A stretch of 64,000 nucleotides of DNA from Oscarella lobularis. Its lineage: Eukaryota; Porifera; Homoscleromorpha; Homosclerophorida; Oscarellidae. This document shows positions 11,190 to 21,616 of this stretch, piece by piece (within the stretch, counting starts at the first letter, position 1; the number at the start of each line of letters is the position of its first letter). The notes beneath the pieces were generated by a model that was given only the letters and a program-made list of their open reading frames with translations, searched no databases and was not told the origin of the DNA. The stretch covers positions 992,001 to 1,056,000 of the forward strand of contig NC_089194.1 of NCBI RefSeq assembly GCF_947507565.1, given 5' to 3'. Position numbers and translations under genes: made by a program.

Positions 11190-13610
11190 CTACGTTGCAT
11201 TGGTTATTTTTACGGCCCACTGATACATGCAGGGCAGCTCGGAAATAGTGAGCAGTGGCCAATCAATAGATATTCCGGCCTTGCCAGGAGTTCCTAAAAC
11301 GTCTCGTTAGTCATCAAGCTAAGACTGTTTCATGACTCTACCATTCCATTTCAAAGGCTCCGAATAACCCAAGAGGCTAACTACAGTTCCGCTTGTAGGC
11401 ACAGGAGAAGACAAAGTCAGATTGTTTCCAGTTGGCCAACTGTCAATTATAGCATATATAGTGCCTAATCAAAAAAAGGTAGCAATTTTTATTGTGCCTA
11501 GACACACAATTACCTTTCTGAATTTTGCTCGCCGTGTACCGAGCATTCAGTGCATCCTTGTGACCGCTTGTGTGATTCGCTTCCGTCGATGGACTCCATA
11601 CAGAATCATTTCTTCCAAAGCATTCGTTTTTGTATCCGTCGACCACTTGCGGACCGATCCATGTAAACGAGTTGCAGGCATTGTAAGCCATGCACCTAAA
11701 TAGAGTCGTAAAACTGATTTTTGAATGTTCTTCATACAGTACACTACCTCTTCATGCATTCTTCATACGAGGAGAAAGTGCCCAAATACATAATTGAGCT
11801 AGTGTTTCCTTTAGGAGAAACGGCTCCAAAGACATTGTTTGAATTGGGCACAACAACGAAATTTTTCCCCACGACAACCATTTCCTAAATGCAAGAACAC
11901 AATAATGTTTAGCTGGCGCAATGCACCAGGCTCACCTCAGGAGTTTTGTACTTAGTCGTGTTATATATAGCTTCACCGGTAACGTTCAGCCACGATCCTA
12001 TAGCAAGCAGACGCTCTGCTTGGATATTTGGCACTTTGCCGTCAGCACTGATTCCAACATTGAGACAAAGGTTACCTAAAATGATCCAATTCAAAAGAAA
12101 AAACACCTGGCCCGCAAAGACCGGTGACTCGCACCGTACCTCCATACGCCACAGACCTCACAAGCAAGTTAATAAGATACTCGGCTGACCAGTACTTATC
12201 AGGTGGCGTATTTCGATTTAGCCCTTTAACAGAACAAGAATCAAATGATCTTAAGTTAACTAATTTATTATGTTTTTGTAAGCTTGCCATAGCTGTGAAT
12301 GTCTATGCCACTGTTTTCCTCCCACTTGTGATTAGACTCTGTGTGAGAACTGTACTCTTCCGTATAAAATCCGCCGTGCAAGTGACGCGTGCCTTTCCCC
12401 CATCGATCGTTGACGACAATTTTGTCTTTAACAGGCTAAAGATGGATGTAGGCACTAGGCATTGCATTTCGTGCAACTTACAGACTCGTTGTAGAGCCAC
12501 GCCAAAAATTCTGTTGAATTCCAGAATGCGGCCGTCTGCTCCCAGTCGCCATCTGTCCAGAGTATGTCTGGTGTGTAATTGTGCACCAGCTCCATCAGTT
12601 GAGGCCACATTACCTAATAATATTCAAATGGTCAGAGTTGGTTAAAGATAATTGTATAGACACCTCGGAGACATAAAGCTCTGGATTCGGGCCACGGTAC
12701 AATGGATGATACCTGAAAGGAGAGCCGTTGGTCTTCAGTAAAAAAATCTATTCAGTATTACCAGTCATACAAACTAAAATAAACGCCAGCGTGAAGACCC
12801 CGTTTGCGTAGGGCCGTTGTTAGTTCTCCTATGATATCTCGATGAGGTCCAGTATCAACAGAATTCCTACCGATTTGTATATAAGATACTGCATGTACAC
12901 TGTGATCAATAAGCTCTGACCAGTTCCAAGCCGTTTTGCTTGGCCAAAGCGTGTAGCCGTCGTGGTGCCTGTAGAATGAAATAAGTTGAATAAATTTGAA
13001 CTTGATGTACTGTGAAATCTCTTACTTCGACAATGGAACAAAATACTTTAGACCGGCTCTGAAAAAGATGTCGGCCCATTCATCAGCATCAAAAAGTTCG
13101 CCTATCAGAAATTCAATTTTAATGTTGTGCCTGTGCATGCAAATTAATCAATACCCTTTAGCATTGGGAGAAAGTCTTCGTACTTAAAGTCAGGTCCGTA
13201 CGTCGCTATACGACTCAGTTGAGCACAAGAGTAATCAATTTTGTTTTTAAATACCGTTGTGCCAAATCTGTGTTTTGCTTCCTGGAGAGTTTAAATTATG
13301 CCAGTACCACTCTTCGTACGATCCAACAGGAGCCCAGGCCGGCACGGAGTAGATACCGTAAGAGATCATCAATCCAAACTTGACATCGTCAAACCATTCC
13401 CTGTACGTAAAAATGCCAAAATGCACGGCTAATACTTTAGACGAGTTGCTCACTCACGGTATTGGCCTTTTATCAAGGGACCCCTATATATGTATAGAAG
13501 AATAACTTTACGTGACGTCGATCCATGACGTGACATACCCAATCAGGAGTATATTGCCCGAAAACTTGAGCTGCAACGATCAACGCAAGCACACTAGTCA
13601 AGCAGTGCAT
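11190..13610 (-). CDS. FUCA: GH29 alpha-L-fucosidase with inserted apple/PAN-like segment
   Basis: Secreted or lysosomal hydrolase removing alpha-L-fucose from glycoconjugates. Exon 1 (13610-13539) codes a signal peptide ([14 protein letters not shown], then [10 protein letters not shown]). It splices in phase to GSLDKRPIP and then [20 protein letters not shown], the GH29 N-terminal signature. [20 protein letters not shown] and DILWTDGDW follow near 12930 and 12560; the Asp of WTDGDW matches the family nucleophile. [20 protein letters not shown] and [13 protein letters not shown] end the catalytic part. After TKYKTPE come about 85 residues with PAN/apple features ([19 protein letters not shown], then NECFGR). 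Then ARYTASKIQ plus [18 protein letters not shown] resumes the normal C-terminal beta domain, ending WAVKITNAT at 11190. Ordinary fucosidases have only a short link there. Confidence 0.88.
11500..11882 (-). other. Apple/PAN-like segment inside the fucosidase
   Basis: Two exons joined AAG-AG|G. The first carries [20 protein letters not shown] to YEECMKR; the second carries [15 protein letters not shown] to [11 protein letters not shown]. The Cys spacing EECxxxCxxxxxCxxFxW is typical of PAN/apple folds, which bind carbohydrate or protein. It may target the enzyme to a matrix or mucin. The domain call rests on pattern only. Confidence 0.6.
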
Positions 13611-13675
13611 CGTTCTTATCTTCCCTGTTGACCGACCATCTCACGTGAGAGGTAACGTGCCCGCGACGTCGTGCC
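13611..13675. promoter_or_regulatory. Short shared promoter between divergent genes
   Basis: Only 65 bp separate the fucosidase start (minus) and the MARVEL-gene start (plus). Any core promoter elements must be shared or overlap the transcribed regions. A CACGTGAGAGGTAACGTGC stretch contains an E-box-type CACGTG. Function is inferred from geometry. Confidence 0.5.
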
Positions 13676-14665
13676 ATGGCTCCTCGCTTTCTCCAAGCGA
13701 AATCTGTCCTGAAATTCGTTGAAATAGTGAGCGATTTTGAACAGAGTTACTCCAGAGAAGTTAGTCCAGCAGTAAAGTGTCTTTTCATATAGGGGTGCTC
13801 CCTACTTTCGATTGTTCTCATTGTAACCTTCCGCGCTACGGTCCGACTCTACGACCTCTCTACTGATCCCGAAGCGAGAGAACATCACATCGAATATTAT
13901 CTGCAACGCCCATTTCGTCGCGCCGCTGTGAAACTAATCAGCTTAAACGAAACTGCTCCTCCAGGTTACTTTGCAAATTACACGAAGATTCATCAAGGCG
14001 TTGAAGCCGGATTCGAACTCTACGTCGCTATTCATTGCATCGCAATATTGACCAGTATTATTCTTCTCGTAATGTATAAAAGACTCGTGGGAAGTGAGTC
14101 CGTGCGAAGAATGAGCCCATGGGTGAGTACATGTATGAGTACGTACAAGGAAAGCTTTCTAATTCTCTATTTTCCTATAGGACACTTTCTGCAACGGTTT
14201 CTTTGGCTTGTCGCTTCTGATCGTTTCCGTCTTTTGGACGCTTCTTTACCCGAAAATGGACACTGATATTCATACGAACGTAGAAAAAATGATCGGCTTC
14301 ATTTGTTCACTTGACGATCATCGTCGGCCCACGTGCACGGCCGAATGGGCGAGCTATTCCCAAGCAATAGCTTCTCTCGTAAGAAACAACGTCGTCGCTC
14401 ATAATCAATAAAAAGCCCAAGCCGGAATTCGATTTTACTTTTCTAGGTATTTTCCTACGCTTGTGGACTCGCGTGGCTCGTTAATACTTGGATCGTATTT
14501 CGAAATAGCTACCTTCACAGGCCGGATCTGTACGAGGTTTTCAACGAATCGAGTCCCAGAGCAGAAGGACGCGGAAACCGCGAAGTGCCCGGAGGCGCTG
14601 ATGTTTCGCCACAGGGTAGCTATCAGCTTGGCGCAATTCAAACAGGAGCTGGTGACTCGGGTTGA
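13676..14665 (+). CDS. Synaptogyrin/synaptophysin-like MARVEL four-pass membrane protein
   Basis: The first exon MAPRFLQAKSVLKFVEI splices in phase (ATA|GTGAGC to ATAG|GGG) to GCSLLSIVLIVTFRATV, giving TM1. The next segments are VAIHCIAILTSIILLVMY (TM2), CNGFFGLSLLIVSVFWTLLY (TM3) and ASLVFSYACGLAWLVNTWIV followed by FRNS (TM4). The W.xNxW.xF near the end of TM4 matches synaptophysin/synaptogyrin family members, which sit in secretory or synaptic-type vesicles. The tail SPQGSYQLGAIQTGAGDSG is cytoplasmic and Gly/Ser-rich. It stops at 14663-14665. Four exons with small introns. It faces the fucosidase gene head-to-head. An early-animal homologue would act in general vesicle traffic; that is inference. 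Confidence 0.72.
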
Positions 14666-15775
14666 ACGTGAAGCGGCGTTTATATCGAACGTGTCATAAA
14701 ATTGTTGTTTTCTGCTCTAAGTCGTCCAGTCGATCATTTCGTGAACATTTTCGTTTTTCTCGTAGATACTACAGCACCAGTTCTATGACATTAAGCCATG
14801 CCTTCTCTGTGATTCCGTTATACTTTTTGAGCTGTACTAATAAGTCTGGTCTGGCGTACAGTTATATTCGTTTCTTTTCGTAGATTCTGCAGTTTTCACC
14901 AGTTTTAAACTGTTTTCTTATGATTCTTCACTCTTTCTTAGCTACTATTCCTTGTTTCCGTCAAAGTTCTTAGACTCTACTGCACATGACAAGACTTTCC
15001 GCTGTAACGCGGCACTTGGAGCACAGAAACAATATTTTAGAACTGGTATTAAAGCACAGATTGGTAATCAAACGTGCTCAGTTGCGTAGGTACCTAGCAG
15101 AACGCTCAGTCACGAAACGAAACGAAACAAAAGATTAGTCCCGGATAATGTTGTTTTATCCGGGACTGCAGTGAACATTCCGTCCGAATCCGTCGCTGCG
15201 TCAGTCCGAAGAGCCGTGCCGCAGAAACATTGTTCGCTGCCAATATCTCTCCCCTACTCTAAAGACCCGGAATTTTCGCTCTAATCGAGCGTTCGTCGAC
15301 TCGTCGCTGAAAGAGGCGCGTTGCCAAGGAAAAGCTCAACAACGAGAACGTCAGCACTAGCCACCGTCTAGGAAAATGCATTAATTGCTATAGGTTAGTC
15401 GCAAGACAGTCGAACGCGGTCACTTGTACTGTAGGTAACCTTCAAGTTCAAGAGTTCCCCGTGTAGCCTAAAGGCCTAGCTTAGTGGTACTAAAGCTGTC
15501 TATAGCGGCTTTTATGCACATGGATCACATCTGATAGTTTTCTACCTATAAGATCCGGTGACTTATACTGGCGTTCGTCATTTCAGTGAAGTCAAGCATG
15601 TAACCTATAGTGCCTGTCGGAACTAAACCAGAACTTGTGGTCGAAAGGTCAAACGGCAATGACGACTCCTATCTCTTCTTTCAGTTTTAGTTCCTTCTCT
15701 TGCAAGACGGAACTGATGTACCTATACATACACTGTAGCTATCAGTTCCGCGTTACACTCGGGTTAATTGAAACC
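14666..15775. other. Intergenic region
   Basis: 3' flank of the MARVEL gene and 5' flank of the claudin-like gene. Apart from a hairpin at 15137-15167 I see no conserved coding signal. Short frames such as 14662-14883 have no motif. Confidence 0.45.
15137..15167. repeat. Perfect 12-bp inverted repeat (hairpin)
   Basis: AGTCCCGGATAA, a seven-base spacer, then TTATCCGGGACT. It could form a stem-loop in RNA or be a palindromic binding site. It contains a CCGGAT core similar to the element upstream of the ZYG11-like copies, possibly by chance. Confidence 0.8.
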
Positions 15776-16368
15776 ATGGACTTCTCTTCGTCCCTTCGTT
15801 TGTTTATAATCGGCTCGGCGTTTCTTATTGTCGGTACCGTTTTGGCGGCGGTCTTGCTTGCAACTTCCGGCCTTGTTTTGGGACTTTGGGTTCCGTCTGA
15901 TAATAGCGAGTGCTCTGGGATTGTAGTGGATGGTAGGGAATCTCTTTTGAAACGGTGCTGGCTCGGCGACATCTTTTTTTGCTAGATTTATTTCATGTCG
16001 TTCGCGCTCTGACTATCGTTTCCTTGGCTGTGGCGGTCGTTTCCAAAGCGTTTGCGATATCTGCTTGGACGTCCACTGATACCAGCGTCTTCAGATCCAA
16101 AAGCAGAGTAGTTTTTCTGCTGAGCGTTGTGTCGTGTCAGTCAGTCAGTTAGATAGTCGATTTGTTTTATAAGGGGTTAGAAATCTTTTTTTCAGGTTCG
16201 CTTTATTTCACTGCCTTAGCTGTTTTTTTGGGATTCCCAGCAGGCCCGGACGACTATTTTTATTCCTTCTACCTTGGGTGGTTAGCGACTGGGTTACACT
16301 TTGCATCCGCTATTCTGTTCTGGTTGGTGAGCTCTAATGGTTCCTGGCGCGACGCCGCTGTTGCCTAA
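15776..16368 (+). CDS. Claudin/PMP22-like tetraspan membrane protein
   Basis: The start MDFSSSLRLFIIGSAF begins TM1, which runs into SGLVLGLWVPSDNSECSGIV, the GLW...C signature region of the claudin/PMP22/EMP fold (only one Cys of the usual pair is seen). A 54-bp intron (GTAGGG ... TTTGCTAG) joins IVVD to DLFHVVRALTIVSLAVAVVS in phase, giving TM2. TM3 is FLLSVV with LYFTALAVFLGFPAG, and TM4 is GWLATGLHFASAILFWLV. It ends SSNGSWRDAAVA. The third exon junction near 16110-16195 is not fixed. Family members form cell-cell junctions or regulate membranes. Family assignment is moderate because only short signatures support it. Confidence 0.6.
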
Positions 16369-16757
16369 CTTGCCATATAGTTGAGACTCGATTTTCTGCT
16401 ATGTTTTAATTAATAGGCAGATGTATGAGCCATTAGTTAGAAAGACGAGGCTTTAGCGTTTTTGCATGCTGAAAGCAGAATTCTAAATTCCCAGGGTCTA
16501 TTTCTCTGGGGAAATCAAAAGCAGAAGCTCAGAAGCGAAATTAGGTACCGCATTTTTTAGATTGCGACAAGGGGCTCCACTGTACAAACTCGAGCTTTTG
16601 TTTGCCGCGAAGCTAATGCATTCAGTGACTATAATGTGCATAACATCGTAAAGGCGAACACGTGAGCCCGGCGGTCGTATGCACTTCTAGTAGCGCAGGC
16701 GCTGGCCACGCAAGCGGAGTACCGACTTCTGACTTCGACGACAACAAACCCGCAGAT
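16369..16757. other. Intergenic region before the TRPC-like gene
   Basis: A frame open from about 16662 lacks an ATG before 16758, so it is likely 5' UTR. No other feature seen. Confidence 0.45.
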
Positions 16758-19700
16758 ATGAGTGCTGACCTTGTCGAATTAAAGTTCTCGTCTTCTCCTC
16801 CGAATGACGCGACGGCGCCGAGAAAGGAGAATTATCTGGAAAAACGCCTACGCCGAGCGGTCACAGCCTTCGACCGCGACCAAGTCAACCGTCTTCTGTC
16901 CGCTTTAGAAGAAGGCACGGCAGTAATAAACAACAAAATCAGTGGGCAGCGGACGCCACTCCATCTCCTCTGCGATTCATTTTCCGAAATGGCGAAGGAG
17001 TCAAGCAAGATCGCTGTCGACGAAGCGGCAATATTCTGTCGAGAAAGTAAGTGCTAGGAAAAGCGTTCGTTTTAGGCGCGAAGAAGTAAGCCCAAACGGG
17101 ATCTGGAACTGCTTACATCCTCGAAGCCTTTCGGTGTGGGAACAGAAACTTGTAGGCTGACATTGCACCCCCTAAGCTAATATATATAAATAAGAGGGTT
17201 GTTTGGCTTACCGCCATAAACTTCCATGGGCGTGTCGCTAGAAAACTAAATAGATCTACGCATGTAGCTAGTAAAGCCGTAAACTTTATCCCTGCGAGGC
17301 TGGCCGGTCGTTTCAAGTTGATCGAAAAATTCTGATTTGTCTAAAAGCCGCGCCTCTTCTTTTCTAGTGGTTCAAGTCTTGTTGGAGCATGGAGCTGACG
17401 TTACTGTAGTCGACGATGCTGGAGCGTCTGCAATTCACTACGCAGCGAGGTCGTACAAATTTCCGGCCGAAGCACTGCAAGCTATGATGTCGGAGTGTCG
17501 CGATCCGAACTTAACAGATTCAAGTGGAGCAACGCCTCTTCACTACGCAGTCAGTTAATTAATTAGACCCGATTATTGTATATGCGTGTAATTAATTTTA
17601 CCTTGTCCACGATGCAGTGTAGCGTAGAGTCTTCTGACCTCAGCTTCGAAAGGGTTCAGTTGCTGCTAGATGCCGGTTGCAGTCTCACTCACGCCAATTC
17701 GGCGAACCTCACTCCTATTGACGAGTTGGTGAATGTCGTTCAGAGCGCTGATGAATCGTTTCTCGCGCTGCCGTCTCGCTCTGCTTTTGGAGACATAGTC
17801 GATTTGATTGTTTCTACATTTCCGGAATTGGCCTTAAAATTCAAGGACTCCTTTCTTTGGCCAGCTGTTCTTGGAAGTTCTTTGGAAACGGTTAAGGTAA
17901 CGTGGTCAGAAGCACTGTTAAGATATATCATTTTTATTTTCACTAGTTTCTTTTTGAAAATGATGCCAAAGCAGACGAAAACTGCAAGATGGTTTCCGAC
18001 TTTCCACTCATTCTTGCGGCCGGACTCTCCGCAAAAGATGCCGATCTCAAATTCGCTCTGCTACTCGAAAGGAAACTTGATCCTCACGTAAAGGGAGCCA
18101 AGGGAGCTAACATCTGTCACGCCGCTGCCCAGCAAGGAAACATCAAAATTCTAGAAAAGGCAAAAGAGCTAGGAGTTGACCTCCACCTCACCGACGTCAA
18201 TGAAGCAACGATTCTTCACAAGGCGGCTCGAGGCGGTTCAAAAGCATTCAAAACGTTGAATTTTTTAGTAGAGAACGGCTTTGACGTCCACGCCAAGAAC
18301 AAGCTAAATCAAACGCCACTCTACATGGCTCTGACAGCGAAGAATGAGAAAGGATGCGCTTTGCTTGTCAGTGCGAGCTCCTCCATCGATCTCTCGTCCG
18401 AACAGCTCGGTGGATTGCACTACGAGCAGCTGCGTTTGCTTAGCAATCCGGAGCCGATTATTGATTGTCAAGATCCTCTACTTGTCTGCCTTCAAATTTG
18501 CCGCGCGTTTCGAAAGGGGGCCCGATTTTCCGGTGCATACAAGTTGGATATGGAGGCTGAGGCCGATTCTTTAGAAGAGTTGGCTATCGAAATGGTTCAC
18601 TCTATTACTGCAAAATCAGCACGAAACGTTCTCAGCACAGGTCTTCTGACGTATGCAGTTGCAGAAGAAATGAAGCAGGTAAAACCAAGTCCTGTTATCA
18701 TTCGTTGTTATACAAAGAGTCCTTCTCTTTCAGTTTGTTGCCAGTCCAATAGTGCAAGATTATTTGGAAGAGCTTTGGCAGGGAAGTCTGTATACACGCA
18801 AAGCTACGTCTAGCTCCCAAATGGCCAAGGAAGTTGCCACGAATCTGGCCTTTGTGATGATTGTGCCATGCGTGGCAGATTATCGAAAGGTTCTGCACCA
18901 ATCGCCTCTTGTCGCCTTTTGGGCCAACTTCATCAGTTACATCATCTTTATTGCTCTTCTCGTGACTGCCAGTATCTACAACGGCGAGGCTAATAGAGAC
19001 GGCTTAAGCGCTTTTGACTGGCTCGTGTTCATATTTGTGATTGGCTTCATTTTGCAAGAAAGCAGCCAATTTGTCAGAATGAAACAAAACGGCAAAGCCG
19101 TGCAGTATCTCAAAAGTGGCGACAATCTCTTCGACATCGTGCTTCTTATCACGTTTGTCGTTTATTATCTGCTTCTGTTTGTTGGATTCTATTCCGAGAG
19201 CGTCGACAGTTTTCAACTTATTCGCGTTTCTTATCATCTTTACGGTGTAGCCGCTCTCGGATGCTGCATACGAATTTTGTCGTATCTGAAAATTCATCGC
19301 GTTTTGGGACCGGTACAGCTATCCTTCCTCGGAATGCTGAAACTCTTCTTCACGTTTCTTGTCATGCTTATCATCTTCATGCTCGGCTTTTCTGTCGCTA
19401 TCTCAAGCATTTATTCAGCAGTTCCACACAGTCCCAACGCTCCGGCGAACTATTCATTTCCAAGCGAAGTGGACGGGTGAGACAGAATTCAGAACGGTGA
19501 TAAAAATCATTATTAACTTTTTAGATTTGTTTCTTCGTTCCGAACCGTGTTTTGGACGTCTCTTGGAGGCGTTGAAATTGAAGATTTCAACGCGGATTCT
19601 AACGCTGAAACTGTCGTTGGTAGCATTGTTGTTCTATTGTGGTCCATCATATCGGATAGAATCCTTCTTGGTCTTCTATTCGGGTTAGTGTTTAGCAAGT

Positions 19701-20363
19701 TTGAAGAAATTCAAGTAAATGATAGGAAAGGAGTTTGGTAGCACAGTAAATCTTATAGCACGGCGTGCGTTTTTTCTTTAGGAGCACGCAGAAATGGAAT
19801 ATAAATTTGCTCGCAGTGAAATCATATTGGACTTCACTTTCTATCCTTTGATGCCTGTTCCATTTAATGTTATTAGTCTTCTGTTTTTGCCCTTCTGTTG
19901 GAAGAAGTCCAAGAAGAAAACGGCTGTACGCGTTGCTCATTCCCAACGCCTATAGATACTGTAATATAAATTTTTAGGAGGCTGAGTTTAATCGGACTGG
20001 CGTGGAAGACATGATTAAAAGATACCGAAAGAAAATGAGCAAAAAAGAAAGCGAATCTTCAGCAGGTTTTCTAAAGGTTCAAAAAGAGTTGGCTTCTATT
20101 CAGACAAAGCTAGACAATTTGTTGAAAAGGAAGAAGAAGAAGAAAAAGGTAAAACAAAATATTCCTAATTGATACAATTAAAACACTGCACGATTTACAT
20201 GCAGTCACTCAAAGCGCCTGCTAAGTTTCTTAAACACGCGTTCAAAAAGGCTGATGATACAGATGCTGATGAAGAAATTGCAGAAAAAAATGAAAGCGTA
20301 GCAGAAGAAGAAGATGAAGAAAGTTCGGAGGACGAAGAAGAGAGTTTCGGTGGCGAATACTAG
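16758..20363 (+). CDS. TRPC-like cation channel with N-terminal ankyrin repeats
   Basis: Non-selective cation channel of the plasma membrane. The first exon runs from MSADLVELKFSSSP through NYLEKRLRRAVTAFDRDQVN and the first ankyrin repeat (RTPLHLLCD). More ankyrin repeats lie at 17370-17556 (LLEHGADVTVVDDAGASAIH), 17630-17895 and 17950-18678 (GANICHAAAQQGNIKILEKA; NQTPLYMALTAKNEKGCALL). The S1-S5 membrane region is in 18733-19477. The pore exon from about 19526 has FRTVFWTSLGGVE, then S6 (VVGSIVVLLWSIISDRILLG). The next exon has EYKFARSE, a close match to the TRPC TRP box EWKFAR, followed by PVPFNVI. The C-terminus is coiled-coil/Lys-rich, then an acidic tail to 20363. About nine exons with small introns. 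TRPC rather than TRPA or TRPM is favoured by the TRP box. Confidence 0.85.
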
Positions 20364-21616
20364 TAAGCATTATGCTCTAAAGCGCGTGCACGTATGAATA
20401 GCGAATTTGTTGCGTTTACTATGAAAGCAGTTACACCGGTTTCTGTTTGTGCGCTTATGTAATATTCGACGTTAGAGACTCATTTCGCGGGTATGTACAG
20501 CCGATACGGGAAGTCGACTCCCCGGACGTGACCGTTTTCTCTATGATTCCATGGCTACCACGCGACTTTAGCAGAAAGTCTATCGATGCTCTAAGAATTC
20601 CTGTGTTTAAGGAGAAGCTCCAATCAACAAAAAAGGGGGCCCCGAGCTAGGCCGAGATCGACGTTACGAACACGTCCGCCCGCCGACCTTGACTCGTCAC
20701 TGTAATTCAGGTTGAAAGCACTGATTTTTGATGATCATGCGTTGTTTAGCACTGCAGCTGAAGGTCCATATGCACTCAGATGTGAAAGCTCATAGTAATT
20801 GACTTGTCATTTCTATTTGCGTGCTCTAATCCAGTTGTTACTGTAAGCGTGCATTGCATCAGCACTGATCTAGCGGTTTTTTCACTATCATTGGGAACAG
20901 AAGATGCGCTACTCGAATACCAAGGTCAAAATTTTTGGTGGTCGCGTTTTTCAAATTTCGAAAATTATCACGATGAAGAGGCTGACTTAGATCGACAGCA
21001 ATTTTAGTCTTTGACATGGCTTCCAATGCAGACGGGATGGACAGCTTGAGTTCTGTTCAGACGCTCCTTCACGCTATGGGGAATGCCACTAAAGAATAAT
21101 TATTAGGAGAACACGTGAGCATCGCTCTGCAGGTGGTCGTTTAGCGGCGCATGCAGACGCAGAGCAGACACGTACCTTAATTAATCAGTCGTCATCAACG
21201 TCGAACTCAAAATGAGTTACGAACTTTTTTGAAGCAAAGGGTACGGCTTCGAGTCTGCGAAACGGCAAAAGGAGAGTTATCTGGAAAAGCGCCTTCGCCG
21301 AGCTGTCATCACCGCGTTCGATCGCAAGTAATAGAGACACTGATGGCAGCACCGAGGACGAAAAGGTATTCGATGTGTTTTGAGCACGTGTAGAGAAAGC
21401 TGACTGCATGCACGCATAAAAAATTTTATTTTAGAGGTAGAAGTAAGTACACTTAATGGCTTTTCGTGTAACTCAGATATGTTTGCACAAGCTAAGAAAA
21501 TGGAAATTTGTGCATACGCAATAGACTAGTTAGCTAGAAGACATGTTACTTAAAATGACGATTGTTTTGTATTGTAGGCAAAATCGGCACGCTAAAATAT
21601 CGTCTTTTCCGAGTGC
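20364..21616. other. Intergenic region with a decayed TRPC exon
   Basis: No intact gene seen. Short open frames (20447-20650, 20804-21007) lack domains. It contains the pseudo-exon listed separately and separates the channel gene from the ZYG11-like array. Confidence 0.5.
21255..21332 (+). pseudogene. Decayed copy of TRPC-like first exon
   Basis: The plus strand reads KRQKESYLEKRLRRAVITAF followed by DRK and stop codons. This matches the first exon of the upstream channel (ENYLEKRLRRAVTAFDRD) with an added codon and an early stop. No other exons of a second channel were found nearby, so this is a remnant of a partial tandem duplication. Confidence 0.75.

Noticed and set aside
12303-12608. 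Minus-strand frame reading [20 protein letters not shown]
   Set aside because: Out of frame with the GH29 motif [15 protein letters not shown] in the same DNA; not the coding frame.
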